This document shows, one piece after another, positions 36,338 to 46,508 of a DNA stretch of 64,000 bases. The notes beneath the pieces were generated by a model that was not told the DNA's origin, searched no databases, and saw only the letters and a list, made by a program, of their open reading frames with translations. This stretch comes from JASJBU01 sp963790775. Its GTDB lineage: Bacteria; Pseudomonadota; Gammaproteobacteria; Chromatiales; Chromatiaceae. Position numbers and translations under genes: made by a program. The first letter of the stretch is position 1, and each line of letters opens with the position of its first letter. Location of the stretch: NCBI GenBank assembly GCA_963790775.1, contig CAWBPR010000003.1, positions 164,873 to 228,872 of the forward strand, read 5' to 3'.

Positions 36338-37321
36338 TTGATACGCATCGAACAGATCTGGAATGGCTGGGGTCCGATTACCCTGTTACTGCTGCCGTTG
36401 TCCGCCCTTTTTTGTGTATTGGTTGTAGTCCGGCGTGGTTGTTACCGGCTTGGGCTGATGAGTTCGGGCAAATTGCCGGTCCCGGTGATAGTGGTCGGTA
36501 ATATCTCGGTAGGTGGCACCGGTAAAACACCGGTCGTAGTCTGGCTCGCCCACTGGCTGCGAATGAAGGGTTACAACCCCGGCATCATTACTCGCGGCTA
36601 TGCCGGGGGATCTGACCATTGGCCCCGACAGGTCGGGGCGGACACTCCGGCATCGGAGGTGGGCGACGAGTCAGTGTTGATTCATCGGAGAACCGCCTGC
36701 CCGGTTTACGCCGGGCCAGACAGGTTCAAAACAGCACAGCGTTTACTCGTAGAACAGGATTGCAACATCATCATCTCTGATGATGGCCTGCAACATTATG
36801 CCATGCACAGGGATCTAGAATTAGCCGTGATCGATGGTGAACGGCGATTTGGGAACGGCCTGTGCCTGCCGGCCGGTCCCCTCAGGGAAGGTAGAAAGCG
36901 GCTGAAAAACGTTGATATGATACTCGCGAATGGGCCTGCTCAAACGGGCGAGCATCCATTCCGGGTGGTTGGAAGCCAGGCGTTGTCCGTAAATCAGCGG
37001 CTTGAGCCAAGGCCATTGAGCGCCTTTCTGGGAAAGAATATCGAAGCGGTCGCAGGTATCGGCAATCCGGAGCGATTTTTTAGTATGCTGGAGTCCATCG
37101 GCGTTAAGATAACCCGGCATGCATTCCCCGATCATCATCCCTTCACGCCAGGGGATATTGAGCCCTTCATGGGCAATACGGTTCTCATGACCGAGAAGGA
37201 TGCGGTAAAGTGCGAAGCATTTGCCGGTGACGATGTCTGGTTCGTCCCGGCTGACGCGATGTTCGATAATAATTTCACCCAACAGCTAGAGCTGTTAATC
37301 AACAGGCTAATTCATGGATAA
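36338..37321 (+). CDS. lpxK: Tetraacyldisaccharide 4'-kinase LpxK
   Basis: LpxK phosphorylates the lipid A precursor at the 4' position. The 327-residue protein has a TTG start, an N-terminal membrane anchor (about residues 13-31), and the P-loop GNISVGGTGKT (residues 54-64). It also has the conserved ITRGYAGG, VGDES and ISDDGLQHY motifs, and ends in TEKDAVKC plus the C-terminal lobe. It overlaps ycaR by eight bases. Confidence 0.95.
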   Translation: MIRIEQIWNGWGPITLLLLPLSALFCVLVVVRRGCYRLGLMSSGKLPVPVIVVGNISVGGTGKTPVVVWLAHWLRMKGYNPGIITRGYAGGSDHWPRQVGADTPASEVGDESVLIHRRTACPVYAGPDRFKTAQRLLVEQDCNIIISDDGLQHYAMHRDLELAVIDGERRFGNGLCLPAGPLREGRKRLKNVDMILANGPAQTGEHPFRVVGSQALSVNQRLEPRPLSAFLGKNIEAVAGIGNPERFFSMLESIGVKITRHAFPDHHPFTPGDIEPFMGNTVLMTEKDAVKCEAFAGDDVWFVPADAMFDNNFTQQLELLINRLIHG

Positions 37322-37502
37322 AAACTTACTCGATATCTTGGTTTGCCCGATTTGCAAATCAGAGCTCTATTACGATAAAAAGGCTTCTGAACTGATCTGC
37401 CGGGCTGATCGTCTGGCATTCCCCATTCGTGATGATATCCCCGTAATGCTCCAGGATGAGGCGCGTGAATTAGCGGCGGATGAAGAGGTACCGGCGCGCT
37501 GA
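37314..37502 (+). CDS. ycaR: Trm112-like/UPF0434 protein YcaR
   Basis: The 62-residue protein has the family pattern LLDILVCPICKSELYYD, then ICRADRLAFPIRDDIPVML. It shares one base with the kdsB start, and lpxK overlaps it. The CPIC pair suggests a zinc knuckle; the second pair of cysteines is incomplete, as is common in UPF0434. Confidence 0.93.
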   Translation: MDKNLLDILVCPICKSELYYDKKASELICRADRLAFPIRDDIPVMLQDEARELAADEEVPAR

Positions 37503-38260
37503 TGGAATTCAAGGTGGTCATCCCTGCACGCTATGCTTCGGTCAGGCTTCCCGGTAAACCGCTCCTGAAGATTGCCGGAAAACCGATGCTCGAACACGTC
37601 CATGCCCGCGCCCTCGAGAGTGGCGCCAGCGAGGTAGTGATCGCCACGGATGATGGACGCATTGCGGATGTGGCTAAGGGTTTTCAGGCCCAGGTCTGTA
37701 TGACTCGTGAAACCCATCGCAGTGGCTCAGACAGAATCGCCGAAGTTGTACAACAGATGGCTTGGGGGAAGAACACCATCGTGGTGAATCTTCAGGGAGA
37801 TGAGCCAAGCATGCCGCCCGTGCTGATCAACCAGGTCGCTGATGATATGGCGGCCCACGAGGCAGCTGGCGTGACCACATTGTCTGCGCCGATTCTCGAT
37901 AAGGCACTACTGTTCGACCCACATGTGGTCAAGGTGGTAACCGATATCAATGGCTATGCCCTGTACTTCAGCCGGGCGCCGATCCCCTGGCACCGAGACG
38001 AGTTTATCGATTCTGAGCGGCCGCTTCCCGAAGGAACCGGTTTCGCCCGGCATATCGGACTATATGCCTACCGCGCCGGTTATTTGAAGCAGTTCGTCGC
38101 CTGGGAGCATGCCCCCATCGAGCGTGCCGAATCTTTGGAACAGCTCCGGGTGCTATGGCATGGGGGTAAGATTCATGTCAGTCAGGCCCGAGTGGAACCT
38201 GGGCATGGGGTCGATACGCAAGAAGATCTCAAACGTGTGGAAGCAGATTTAGCAGGTTAA
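37502..38260 (+). CDS. kdsB: CMP-KDO synthetase (3-deoxy-manno-octulosonate cytidylyltransferase)
   Basis: The 252-residue enzyme activates KDO for LPS core synthesis. It has IPARYASVRLPGKPL, HVHARALESGASEVVIATDD, CMTRETHRSGSDRIAEV and NLQGDEPSMPP, all KdsB signatures. The stop is 14 bases before the phosphatase gene. Confidence 0.96.
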   Translation: MEFKVVIPARYASVRLPGKPLLKIAGKPMLEHVHARALESGASEVVIATDDGRIADVAKGFQAQVCMTRETHRSGSDRIAEVVQQMAWGKNTIVVNLQGDEPSMPPVLINQVADDMAAHEAAGVTTLSAPILDKALLFDPHVVKVVTDINGYALYFSRAPIPWHRDEFIDSERPLPEGTGFARHIGLYAYRAGYLKQFVAWEHAPIERAESLEQLRVLWHGGKIHVSQARVEPGHGVDTQEDLKRVEADLAG

Positions 38261-38274
38261 GCAGGAAGAGAGAT

Positions 38275-38748
38275 ATGGTCCGGGTTTTGTTCGTTTGCAT
38301 GGGTAACATCTGCCGTTCACCGACTGCGCAGGGAGTCTTCAGGGGAATGGTCGAGAAAGAGGGCCTCAGTCATCGGATCGCAACCGATTCCGCCGGCACC
38401 ATTGATTATCATATCGGCAACGCACCTGACCGGCGTGCCCGGGAAACCGCTGTCAAACGCGGTCTGGATATCTCTGACCTGCGAGCACGCCAGGCCGTCG
38501 CGGAGGATTTTATCGAGTTCGACTATGTGCTTGCTATGGATCGAGAGAACTATGCGGACCTGCAGGCAATATGTCCAGAGGGGCATGAGGAAAAACTGCA
38601 TTTGTTTCTTAACTTCGCGCCTGATCTCCAGCTGCAGGAGGTGCCCGACCCCTACTATGGTGGGTCCGCTGGTTTTGAACGCGTCTTTGACATGGTGGAA
38701 GAGGCGGCTGCCGGCCTTCTGAGCAGGATCAAAGAACGCGATCTATAA
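38275..38748 (+). CDS. Low-molecular-weight protein tyrosine phosphatase (Wzb-like)
   Basis: The 157-residue enzyme has the active-site loop CMGNICRSP (Cys8, Arg14), the general acid in VPDPYYGG, and AMDRENY. It commonly regulates polysaccharide kinases; no such kinase is in the window. It closes the lpxK-ycaR-kdsB unit in the same order as in Pseudomonas, where murB normally follows but is absent here. Confidence 0.94.
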   Translation: MVRVLFVCMGNICRSPTAQGVFRGMVEKEGLSHRIATDSAGTIDYHIGNAPDRRARETAVKRGLDISDLRARQAVAEDFIEFDYVLAMDRENYADLQAICPEGHEEKLHLFLNFAPDLQLQEVPDPYYGGSAGFERVFDMVEEAAAGLLSRIKERDL

Positions 38749-38791
38749 CTTCGGGTTGATCCAGAGGAGATTTAACAGTTTGGTTGGTTGG

Positions 38792-38817
38792 CTGTGGCCT
38801 GCTTGTACAGGCCACAG
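38792..38817. terminator. Bidirectional hairpin between wzb-like gene and rne
   Basis: A perfect 10-bp stem (38792-38801 with 38808-38817) with a six-base loop separates two convergent genes. Neither side has a long T-run. Confidence 0.6.
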
Positions 38818-38825
38818 GGCTTGTA

Positions 38826-41800
38826 TCACTCGCTGTTTTTGGATCCCGTGACCGCTGGGCTTTTTCTTTCAGTTTGAGCCGAGGCGGTATCAGTAGGGAC
38901 GCTTGCAGGCGGTTTGCCAGGAGCCTCCTTGGTTGCTGCCGCCTGCATTGATTTGACATCCTCATCTTTCAGGAAGGTTGTGGTCTTCTTTGTCGTTTTG
39001 CTGGTTTTCTTGCTTGGCGGCGGTTTTGACTGGCTCGAGCTTTCTGAATTGATAGTCTGACTCACACTCCTGACTGGAGCGGCTTCTTTTTTCTCCGTTG
39101 CCTGCTTTGCTGCAGAGGCTGCCGATTTCTTGGTCTCGATCTGTTGTAACCGCGGCTTCTTCTTGGCGGCTGCCTCCTTTGGCTTAGGCGCAGCGCTTGC
39201 TGGTGCGGTTTTCGGTGCCTTGGCCGGCTGCTGCGCCTTGCTGTTTGAAGAGGCGGGTTTGCTGGTCTCAACTGATTGAACTTTATCCGCTTGCGGTTTG
39301 GCTGGACTCACTGTCTCTACTGGAGCGGCAGGTTTCGATGAGGGTTGGGCGTCCGCGGCAGCAGTTTTCTTAGCTTGCGGTTTGGGTTCCTTTTCTGATT
39401 TCGCCGGGCTGGCAGGTTTAGACTCATCAATATCCGGTTTAGCGCAGTCCGGGGCTTGGCTGAAGTTGATTTATCAACTTCTGGTTTTGTTGCCTTTTGA
39501 GGAATCTCCGGGCTGGCAGGTTTAGACTCAACAGTCTTCGGTTTAGCTGCAATCCGGGGCTCCGCCGCAGCTGATTTATCAACTTGTGGTTTTGCTGCCT
39601 TTTGAGGAATCTCCGGGCTGGCAGGTTTAGACTCAACAATCTCCGGTTTAGCTGCAATCCGGGACTCCGCCGCAGCTGATTTATCAACTTCTGGTTTTGT
39701 TGCCTTTTGAGGAATCTCCGGCTTGGAAGGTTTTACTGAGGGCTTGATTTCAGTCGGCTCAGTCTTAACCGGTTGGGCTGAGGGTTCAGTTTTTTTGCTT
39801 TCGGCGGCCCCTGGCTGCGGTTGTGGGGCCTGTTTGCTGTCAACCCCGGTGGGCTTGGGCCTGGAGCGCTGCACCGGTTCGCTCTTGTCTGTCTGAGAGC
39901 TGGTCTGGGTTTGAGCCTTGTCAGTCTTGGCCGGTTGAGTTTCGACTGGGGCCTTGGCTGCTACTGGCTGATCAGTGACCGCAGCAGTCTTGGGTTGAGG
40001 CTCTTTGCGGCCTGCCTCGGTGGTGGTCTCCCTTGGCGGCTGATTCGTGGACTCTGTTGATTCCTGCGTACGCTCGCCTGTATTTGGTTTTCTGCGCCGT
40101 CCTCCGCGACGTCCTCGTCGAGAACCGCTGCGGGCGCCCTTTGGCTTTGGCGCTTCATGCTGATCGGCTTCTGGCTTGCCAAATTCCTGCACAGTTTCCG
40201 CTTGTTTGGCTGGGTCTTGCTCCTTGGCCTTAGGCGGCTGTTTATTCTGCTGTGGTTGCTGTGGTCTGCCTTGCTGTTTATCACGCTCATTTCTGCGATT
40301 AGACTGGGGGCGGCCGCTACGTCTGTTGCCACCGGGGGAGGTTCTACGCTCCTGATTTTGTTGGCGGCCTTGGTTGGGGCGGCCTCGGGGCTTTCTCTCG
40401 GGCTCTTTCTTCACCTCCGCCTTGGTTTCCTCGGCTTCCGGAGTGCGGTGAGAAAAAATGCTCGTAAAGATCTTCTTTAAAAACCCGCTTTCCTGTGCAT
40501 CTTTCTTAGGTTCTGGTGCGGGCTTAGGTTCTGGTGCGGGGGCTCTCTGGGGTACTGGGCTGGTTGGCTCGATAGATTTGACCGCAGGTTTTTCACTCTT
40601 GGGTTGTTCCGAGCGGGCAAAATTTGGTGTCTCATCCGGCTTTTCAGTTGCCATCTGGTAACTGAGATTGTCATCCCCTTTGTCGGTCGGCATGTCGCTC
40701 GCGCGGACCCTTTCCAACTTGTAGTTTGGAGTTTCCAGATGTGTATTGGGTACCAGGATGACATCGATTGTCTGGCGTTGTTCTATATCATGGATGCCTT
40801 GGCGCTTTTCATTGAGCAGGAATGTTGCCACATCCACCGGTAATTGAGCGATGATGCGACCGGTATTCTCCTTCATCGCCTCTTCTTCGATGATGCGCAA
40901 CACTGACAGGGCCAGGGATTCCACACCACGGACGGTGCCATGGCCATTACAGCGTGGACACACAAGCTCACTGGCCTCACCGAGTGATGGCCTGAGACGC
41001 TGTCGCGACATCTCCAGTAATCCGAAACGTGAAATGCGACCCACCTGAACCCGTGCTCGGTCCGACCTGAGGGCATCCTTGAGGCGATTCTCCACCTCTC
41101 GTTGATTACGGGATGGAGTCATATCGATGAAGTCTATGACAAACAGGCCCCCTAAATCCCGTAAGCGGAGTTGCCGGGCGATTTCATCGGAGGCCTCCAG
41201 GTTGGTATTCAGGGCCGTTTCCTCGATATCCGCACCCTTGGTGGCGCGGGAAGAGTTGATATCGATCGAGGTCAGGGCTTCGGTATGGTCGATGACAATG
41301 GCGCCGCCGGAGGGAAGCCGGACTTCTCGCTGAAATGCCGACTCGATCTGGCTCTCGATCTGATAGCGGCTGAACAGGGGCACCTCATCCTCATATACCC
41401 GCAGTTTCTTGCTGTACTGGGGCATGACCTGGGAGATGAAACGCTGTGCCTGAGAGAAGACCTCAGGGTCATCAATCACGATCTCGCCGATATCGGTACG
41501 TAGATAGTCACGGATACAGCGAATGATGACGTTGCTTTCCTGGTAGATCAAAAAGGGTGCGGTTTTCTCGGCAGAGGCTTCAATGGCCTGCCAGAGCTGG
41601 ATCAGATAGTCCAGATCCCACTGCAGTTCTTCGGCGTTTTTGCCGACACCTGCGGTACGCACAATCAGCCCCATATTCTCGGGGATGGTCAACTCGCTCA
41701 TGGCTTCCCGCAGTTCAGTGCGGTCCTGGCCTTCAATGCGCCGGGATACGCCGCCTGCCCGCGGATTGTTCGGCATCAGGACCAGATAACGGCCTGCCAG

Positions 41801-42166
41801 GGAGATGAATGTGGTGAGCGCGGCGCCTTTATTGCCACGCTCTTCTTTCTCTACCTGGACGATGATTTCCTGGCCTTCCTTGACTGCGTCCTGGATATTG
41901 ACGCGGCCTGAAGATTGCTTGGAATTATCTGAAAAATAGTTTCGGGAGATCTCTTTCAGGGGCAGGAAGCCATGTCGCTCTGAACCATAATCGACAAAGG
42001 CTGCCTCGAGGCTCGGTTCTACCCGGGTGATGCGGCCTTTGTAGATGTTGGCTTTTTTCTGTTCGCGACCTGGAACTTCGATATCGAGATTGAAAAGTTT
42101 TTGTCCATCGACGATGGCAACGCGCAACTCTTCGGGTTGAGTTGCGTTGATCAACATACGCTTCAT
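38826..42166 (-). CDS. rne: Ribonuclease E, one frameshift in the C-terminal scaffold
   Basis: The ATG at 42166 gives MKRMLINATQPEELRVAIVDG, the invariant RNase E start; upstream codons to 42241 are non-homologous. The catalytic half has the S1 domain, the 5' sensor, the DNase-I-like metal site (TSIDINSSRATKG and FVIDFIDM), and the zinc link CPRCNGHGT. The C-terminal half is a long disordered scaffold rich in Lys, Pro, Glu and Arg, with an arginine-rich RNA-binding patch (SGSRRGRRGGRRRK). One base is missing at about 39443-39445, inside a 105-bp repeat; the other frame continues AKPDIDESKPASP and ends at 38826. Corrected length is about 1113 residues. It organises the RNA degradosome on the inner membrane. 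Confidence 0.93.
39408..39722 (-). repeat. Three 105-bp tandem repeats in rne
   Basis: The anchor GAGGAATCTCCGG recurs at 39499, 39604 and 39709 with exact 105-base spacing. Each unit encodes 35 residues of the KPASPEIPQKA-KPEVDKSAAAE pattern. The copy nearest the 3' end contains the frameshift, so slippage or mis-assembly between copies is plausible. Confidence 0.88.
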
Positions 42167-42704
42167 ATTGTTTATTGTCCGTATTACTGCGCGAACAGGG
42201 GGGATTAAAGAAGCCGTTTCACACCCTTGACCACGGCTCAAATGGGCCTGCGATCACACTGTTTCGGTGAAATCTTCTTCTCACAGACAGGTGACTGTGC
42301 ACCTGAGAGTGCTCCCAGAGTCTGGCTCGGGCAGTTGAAAAACTGTTAAAGTTCGCCGTCCGGGTATCTGCACTCCCTGAACTGGTTTGCTGCTAAAAGC
42401 AAACAGAGCGGCCAAGTCTTTATTCGACTGGCCGGGCATCCATGGCGCTGAAACTCCAATCTAGCCAATGGGTTCCTGCGGTTTATTGCTTTGTTGCAGT
42501 TGTGTGGGTTCAGGGTTGAGCAGGCCCAAGTGGCACCTGTGTGCTCAGTTTGAAGTTCCGGCATCTATCCGGAACGCCCAAATTGCTCACCACGCTGATG
42601 CTGGCTATGGTTAAAATCTGGCCAACATCATAAAAATCCATTCGGGAATATACCAACCTTCATTGGGTTCTTCAATGCTACAGTGCTTTTTAATCAGAGG
42701 CTAA
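42167..42704. other. Divergent region between rne and rluC
   Basis: About 540 bases without a supported gene. It should hold the rne promoter and the long 5' leader through which RNase E usually limits its own mRNA, as well as the rluC promoter. I see no specific operator or riboswitch. Confidence 0.6.
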
Positions 42705-43670
42705 ATGTCCGAAACGAAAAAGAATTCTCCCAATGTCAGATTTGTCGACGTGGATGCTGAATCGGCCGGGCAGCGGATCGATAATTTTCTGATGCGTGAG
42801 CTCAAGGGTGTCCCGAAAAGCCATATTTACCGTATCCTGCGTAAAGGTGAAGTGCGGGTCAACAAGGGCCGAGTAAAAGCTGTCTATCGCCTCAGGGCAG
42901 GTGACAGGGTACGCGTGCCACCGGTTCGAATGCCTGCCACCGACGCGCCGGTCCAGGCATCGAAGGGTGTCAAACAACAACTTGAAAGCGCCATCGTCTT
43001 TGAGGACGAGCGCTTTCTGGTCTTGAACAAGCCCTCGGGTCTGGCAGTGCATGGCGGCAGTGGTATGAAGTTTGGTGTGATCGAGGCATTGAGGCAACTT
43101 TATCCAGAACAGAAGCATCTTGAGTTGGTCCACCGCCTCGACCGGGACACTTCCGGCTGCCTGCTGATCAGCAAGCGCAGGAGCGCGTTGCGCACATTGC
43201 ATGAACTCATGCGCCAGAATCGTGTCGATAAGCGATATCTGGCGCTGCTGGCAGGGAGTTGGCGGAAAGGAACAAAAGTAGTGGATCTGCCCTTGAGGAA
43301 AAATATGCTGCAGGGTGGTGAGCGCATGGTTCGTGTAGACGTAGAGGGTAAGTCTGCCGAGACCCGATTCAAGCGTATGCAGCGCTTCAAGGCGGCAACC
43401 CTGGTTGAAGCGGAATTGGTCACCGGTCGCACCCATCAGATTCGGGTGCATAGTGCCTCCCTGGGATCGCCTGTATTGGGCGATGTGAAATACGGTGATG
43501 CGGATGCTAATCGGTGGGCCAGAGAGTTGGGCCTGAAGCGACTGTTTCTCCATGCCCATTCTCTGAGGTTTCGCTGGCCGGGAGAAAAGCAGCTGACAGA
43601 GATCCGCGCGGAATTACCCAATGACCTGAAAAATATTTTGGAAAAATTGAATAAATTAGATGAAGTATAA
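42705..43670 (+). CDS. rluC: 23S rRNA pseudouridine synthase RluC
   Basis: The 321-residue enzyme has an N-terminal S4 RNA-binding domain (QRIDNFLMRELKGVPKSHIYRILRKGEVRVN) and the RsuA/RluD catalytic loop HRLDRDTSG with Asp146. ELVTGRTHQIRVH completes the active site. It modifies three uridines in 23S rRNA. Location next to rne is conserved in gammaproteobacteria. It overlaps the phosphatase gene by 11 bases. Confidence 0.95.
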   Translation: MSETKKNSPNVRFVDVDAESAGQRIDNFLMRELKGVPKSHIYRILRKGEVRVNKGRVKAVYRLRAGDRVRVPPVRMPATDAPVQASKGVKQQLESAIVFEDERFLVLNKPSGLAVHGGSGMKFGVIEALRQLYPEQKHLELVHRLDRDTSGCLLISKRRSALRTLHELMRQNRVDKRYLALLAGSWRKGTKVVDLPLRKNMLQGGERMVRVDVEGKSAETRFKRMQRFKAATLVEAELVTGRTHQIRVHSASLGSPVLGDVKYGDADANRWARELGLKRLFLHAHSLRFRWPGEKQLTEIRAELPNDLKNILEKLNKLDEV

Positions 43671-44325
43671 GCTTTTAGTATTTGATTGGGATGGAACATT
43701 AATGGATTCTGTCGCCCGTATCGTCGACTGTGTCAAGGCCGCTGTTCGGGACTTGGAAATGGCAACCCCCAGTGACGAAGAGATACGAAATATCATCGGC
43801 CTGGGCTTGCGCGAGGCTATCGAGATGCTCTTCCCGGGTGCGGATGATGCGCTGCATCACAACATCGTTACGGGTTACCGGTTGCATTACCTCAGCGAAA
43901 ACAGGACGCCTTCCCGCTTGTTTCAGGGTGCCGAGGCGGTCATAAAGGACCTTGCGCAGGAGGACTATCTATTGGCCGTGGCCACCGGAAAAGGTCGAAG
44001 TGGTTTGAATATGGTGCTGCAAGACACTGGATTGAATGATTATTTTCATACGACCCGATGTGCGGATGAGACTTTTTCCAAGCCGCACCCAGAGATGCTG
44101 GAACAGATTCTCGATGAGCTGGGAGTTTTTCCTGAAGATGCATTGATGATCGGCGATACAGAGTATGACCTGCAGATGGCCGCCAACGCCGGCGTGGCTT
44201 CACTGGGCGTGACCTACGGCGTGCATGGGCCTGAACGACTGGTTAAACATAATCCAGTGGATTGTCTGGATCAGGTTACAGAAATCCCAGCCTGGCTCCA
44301 ACAACAGGCTCTCCGAATTGATTAA
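43660..44325 (+). CDS. HAD-family hydrolase, phosphoglycolate-phosphatase-like
   Basis: The 221-residue protein has HAD motif I (VFDWDGTLMDS), motif II (VATGKGRSGL), the SKPHPEML lysine motif and motif IV (MIGDTEYDLQMA). The cap domain after motif I fits the Gph/PGPase class, but substrate cannot be told from sequence. Translation is coupled with rluC by overlap, as in related genomes. Confidence 0.9.
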   Translation: MKYKLLVFDWDGTLMDSVARIVDCVKAAVRDLEMATPSDEEIRNIIGLGLREAIEMLFPGADDALHHNIVTGYRLHYLSENRTPSRLFQGAEAVIKDLAQEDYLLAVATGKGRSGLNMVLQDTGLNDYFHTTRCADETFSKPHPEMLEQILDELGVFPEDALMIGDTEYDLQMAANAGVASLGVTYGVHGPERLVKHNPVDCLDQVTEIPAWLQQQALRID

Positions 44326-44362
44326 TTATTTAGTAATTACATAGTGATAAATAGGAAAATTT

Positions 44363-45355
44363 ATGTCAGATAGAGATACTGAACAAGGTCAGAACTCCCA
44401 ATCAAGTCCACGCAAGTGGGAACGCCAGTTATTGGATAAAATGGTCATGTCCTCGGTAGTGGAAAACCGCAGAAGCCGGCGTTGGGGGATCTTTTTTAAA
44501 TTTCTGACCTTTGCTTATCTGTTTCTCTTATTGGCGATGCTGATCTGGTCGGACGAATGGGATGTCTCTCAGGCGACCCTCAAAGAACATACCGCCTTGG
44601 TGGAGGTGGATGGAATCATCGCCCCAGACACCAAGGCCAGTGCTGACAAGATAGTTACCGGCCTGCGCAACGCTTTCAAGGACAAGAAGACCAAGGCGGT
44701 GATTCTGCGCCTCAACACCCCCGGCGGCAGTCCGGTGCAATCCCGTTATATCAATGACGAAATCACCAGGCTGAAGAAAAAGCATCCGGCTACCCCGGTT
44801 TATGCAGTCGTGGTGGATATGTGCGCCTCCGGTGGTTACTACATTGCCGCCGCAGCAGACAAGATCTACGCCGATCAGGGCAGTATCGTGGGCTCCATTG
44901 GCGTGTTGATGAACGGTTTCGGTTTTGTCGATGTCATGCAAGAATTGGGTATCGAACGCCGTCTGATGACTGCCGGGGAGAACAAAGGCATCATGGACCC
45001 CTTCTCGCCAGTCTCGGAGGATGACCGAGCACATCTCCAGCGCGTGTTGGACCAGTTGCACACTCAGTTCATTGCCAAGGTTAAGGAAGGGCGCGGAGAG
45101 CGGCTCAAGGTTGATCAGTACCCGGAGGTCTTCAGTGGCCTGTTCTGGAGTGGCGAAGAGGCGAAGGAGATCGGCTTGATCGATGGCTTCGGCAGCAGCA
45201 GCTATGTGGCCAGGGAGATCGTCGGTGTGGAGGATATGGTCGATTTCACCCCTGAGGAGGACGTCTGGGAGCGCTTTGCCGAGCGTCTTGGGGCTGGGGT
45301 TGCTCAGTCGCTGGCTCGCATCTCTGGATTCGGTGAAGGTTATTCGTTGCGCTGA
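44363..45355 (+). CDS. sppA: Signal peptide peptidase SppA, short S49 type
   Basis: The 330-residue inner-membrane serine protease has a cytoplasmic N-terminus and one membrane helix (residues 47-62). The periplasmic S49 domain has Ser157 in MCASGGYYIA and the general-base Lys208 in AGENKGIMDPF. SIVGSIGVLMNGF is the family motif. It degrades cleaved signal peptides. It closes the rluC-gph-sppA cluster. Confidence 0.93.
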   Translation: MSDRDTEQGQNSQSSPRKWERQLLDKMVMSSVVENRRSRRWGIFFKFLTFAYLFLLLAMLIWSDEWDVSQATLKEHTALVEVDGIIAPDTKASADKIVTGLRNAFKDKKTKAVILRLNTPGGSPVQSRYINDEITRLKKKHPATPVYAVVVDMCASGGYYIAAAADKIYADQGSIVGSIGVLMNGFGFVDVMQELGIERRLMTAGENKGIMDPFSPVSEDDRAHLQRVLDQLHTQFIAKVKEGRGERLKVDQYPEVFSGLFWSGEEAKEIGLIDGFGSSSYVAREIVGVEDMVDFTPEEDVWERFAERLGAGVAQSLARISGFGEGYSLR

Positions 45356-45393
45356 CGCCGTATGAGGTATTGGGAAATTGCTGGGTGATGGAC

Positions 45394-46404
45394 TCAGCAG
45401 ATTCTCGGCAAGGGGTCGTCTTCCAGTTCTTCCAGTATCCGGGCGCCGCCCAGATCGGTTTCCAGAATCACCCGCGGCGGATCATTGGCAGTGACCTGGC
45501 CGATGATGGCCGCGGACTTTCCCTCAGGCAAGGACTGCCATGCCTGCAACGCGGCCTGCGCATCTTCCGGGGCTACAAGGGCGACTATTCTGCCTTCACA
45601 AGCCAGGAACAGCGGGTCATAACCGAGCATTTCACAAACTGCGACCACAGGGTCTCGTAGCGGGATTCGGTTTTGCTGCAGACGTACCTGCAGTCCGCTG
45701 GCGCGGCAGATTTCATGGGCCACAGTGGCCAGCCCACCGCGGGTCGGGTCGCGCATGAAATGCAGGCCGGACAGCGGCAGCAGTGCTTGCGCGAGACCCA
45801 GAACACTGGCGGCATCTGATTGCAGATCGCCATGCAGACCAAACTGTTCCCGCGCCAGCATCACGGCGATTCCATGATCGCCCACCGGGCCGCTGACCAA
45901 TAGTCTGTCGCCGGGACGGACCTGTTTGAGACCCAGATTCAGCCCTTTTCTACGTATGCCGACCCCGGTAGTGGCTAGATAGATGCCGCCGCCTTCACCT
46001 CTGCGCACCACTTTGGTGTCACCGGCCACCACTTGTGCACCGGTTTGTCGTGCTGTTTCAGCAATACTCCTGACGATGCGCTCCAGTTTCTCGATCTCAA
46101 AACCCTCTTCGATAAATGCATTCAGGCTCAGATAGCGGGGGACCGCACCTGCTACCGCCAGATCGTTGGTGGTGCCATGCACCGCCAGTGAACCGATATT
46201 GCCACCTGGAAATTCCAGGGGCTGTACCGTGAAACCGTCGGTAGTGAAGAGAATTTCTCCCTCTTCCGGCAGGGTCAGAGGCACCGCATCGGCTTGTACG
46301 TCCAACCCTGGATTCTCTAAGTAGCGGGAGAAGAGGTCTTCGATCAACTCACGCATGTAACGCCCGCCGTTACCGTGGGCCAGAGAGATATGGGTGTCCT
46401 GCAT
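45394..46404 (-). CDS. hypE: [NiFe]-hydrogenase maturation protein HypE
   Basis: HypE dehydrates a thiocarboxamide on its C-terminal cysteine to make the cyanide ligand of [NiFe] hydrogenase. The 336-residue protein has HGNGGRYMRELI, FTTDGFTV, VHGTTNDLAVAGA, VVAGDTKVV and RDPTRGGLATV. It ends in the essential PRIC tail. No other hyp or hydrogenase genes are in this window, so its partners must lie elsewhere or the gene is an orphan. Confidence 0.95.
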   Translation of the reverse strand: MQDTHISLAHGNGGRYMRELIEDLFSRYLENPGLDVQADAVPLTLPEEGEILFTTDGFTVQPLEFPGGNIGSLAVHGTTNDLAVAGAVPRYLSLNAFIEEGFEIEKLERIVRSIAETARQTGAQVVAGDTKVVRRGEGGGIYLATTGVGIRRKGLNLGLKQVRPGDRLLVSGPVGDHGIAVMLAREQFGLHGDLQSDAASVLGLAQALLPLSGLHFMRDPTRGGLATVAHEICRASGLQVRLQQNRIPLRDPVVAVCEMLGYDPLFLACEGRIVALVAPEDAQAALQAWQSLPEGKSAAIIGQVTANDPPRVILETDLGGARILEELEDDPLPRIC

Positions 46405-46460
46405 CGATTCAGTATCAGCTGTTTTTGGGGTGGATGGAGAATAACAATTCAGCGAGGCAA

Positions 46461-46485
46461 ATAAAAACCCCGCCTGCAGGCGGGG
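46461..46485 (-). terminator. Strong rho-independent terminator of the sulfur globule gene
   Basis: Stem CCCCGCC/GGCGGGG (46468-46474 with 46479-46485), loop TGCA, then TTTTTAT on the minus strand. It lies 24 bases after the stop codon. Confidence 0.92.
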
Positions 46486-46508
46486 TCTTGGTTAGCACAT
46501 GAAAGCAA

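Noticed and set aside
42690..43559. A 289-codon minus-strand open frame
   Set aside because: It is antisense to rluC, whose identity is firm.
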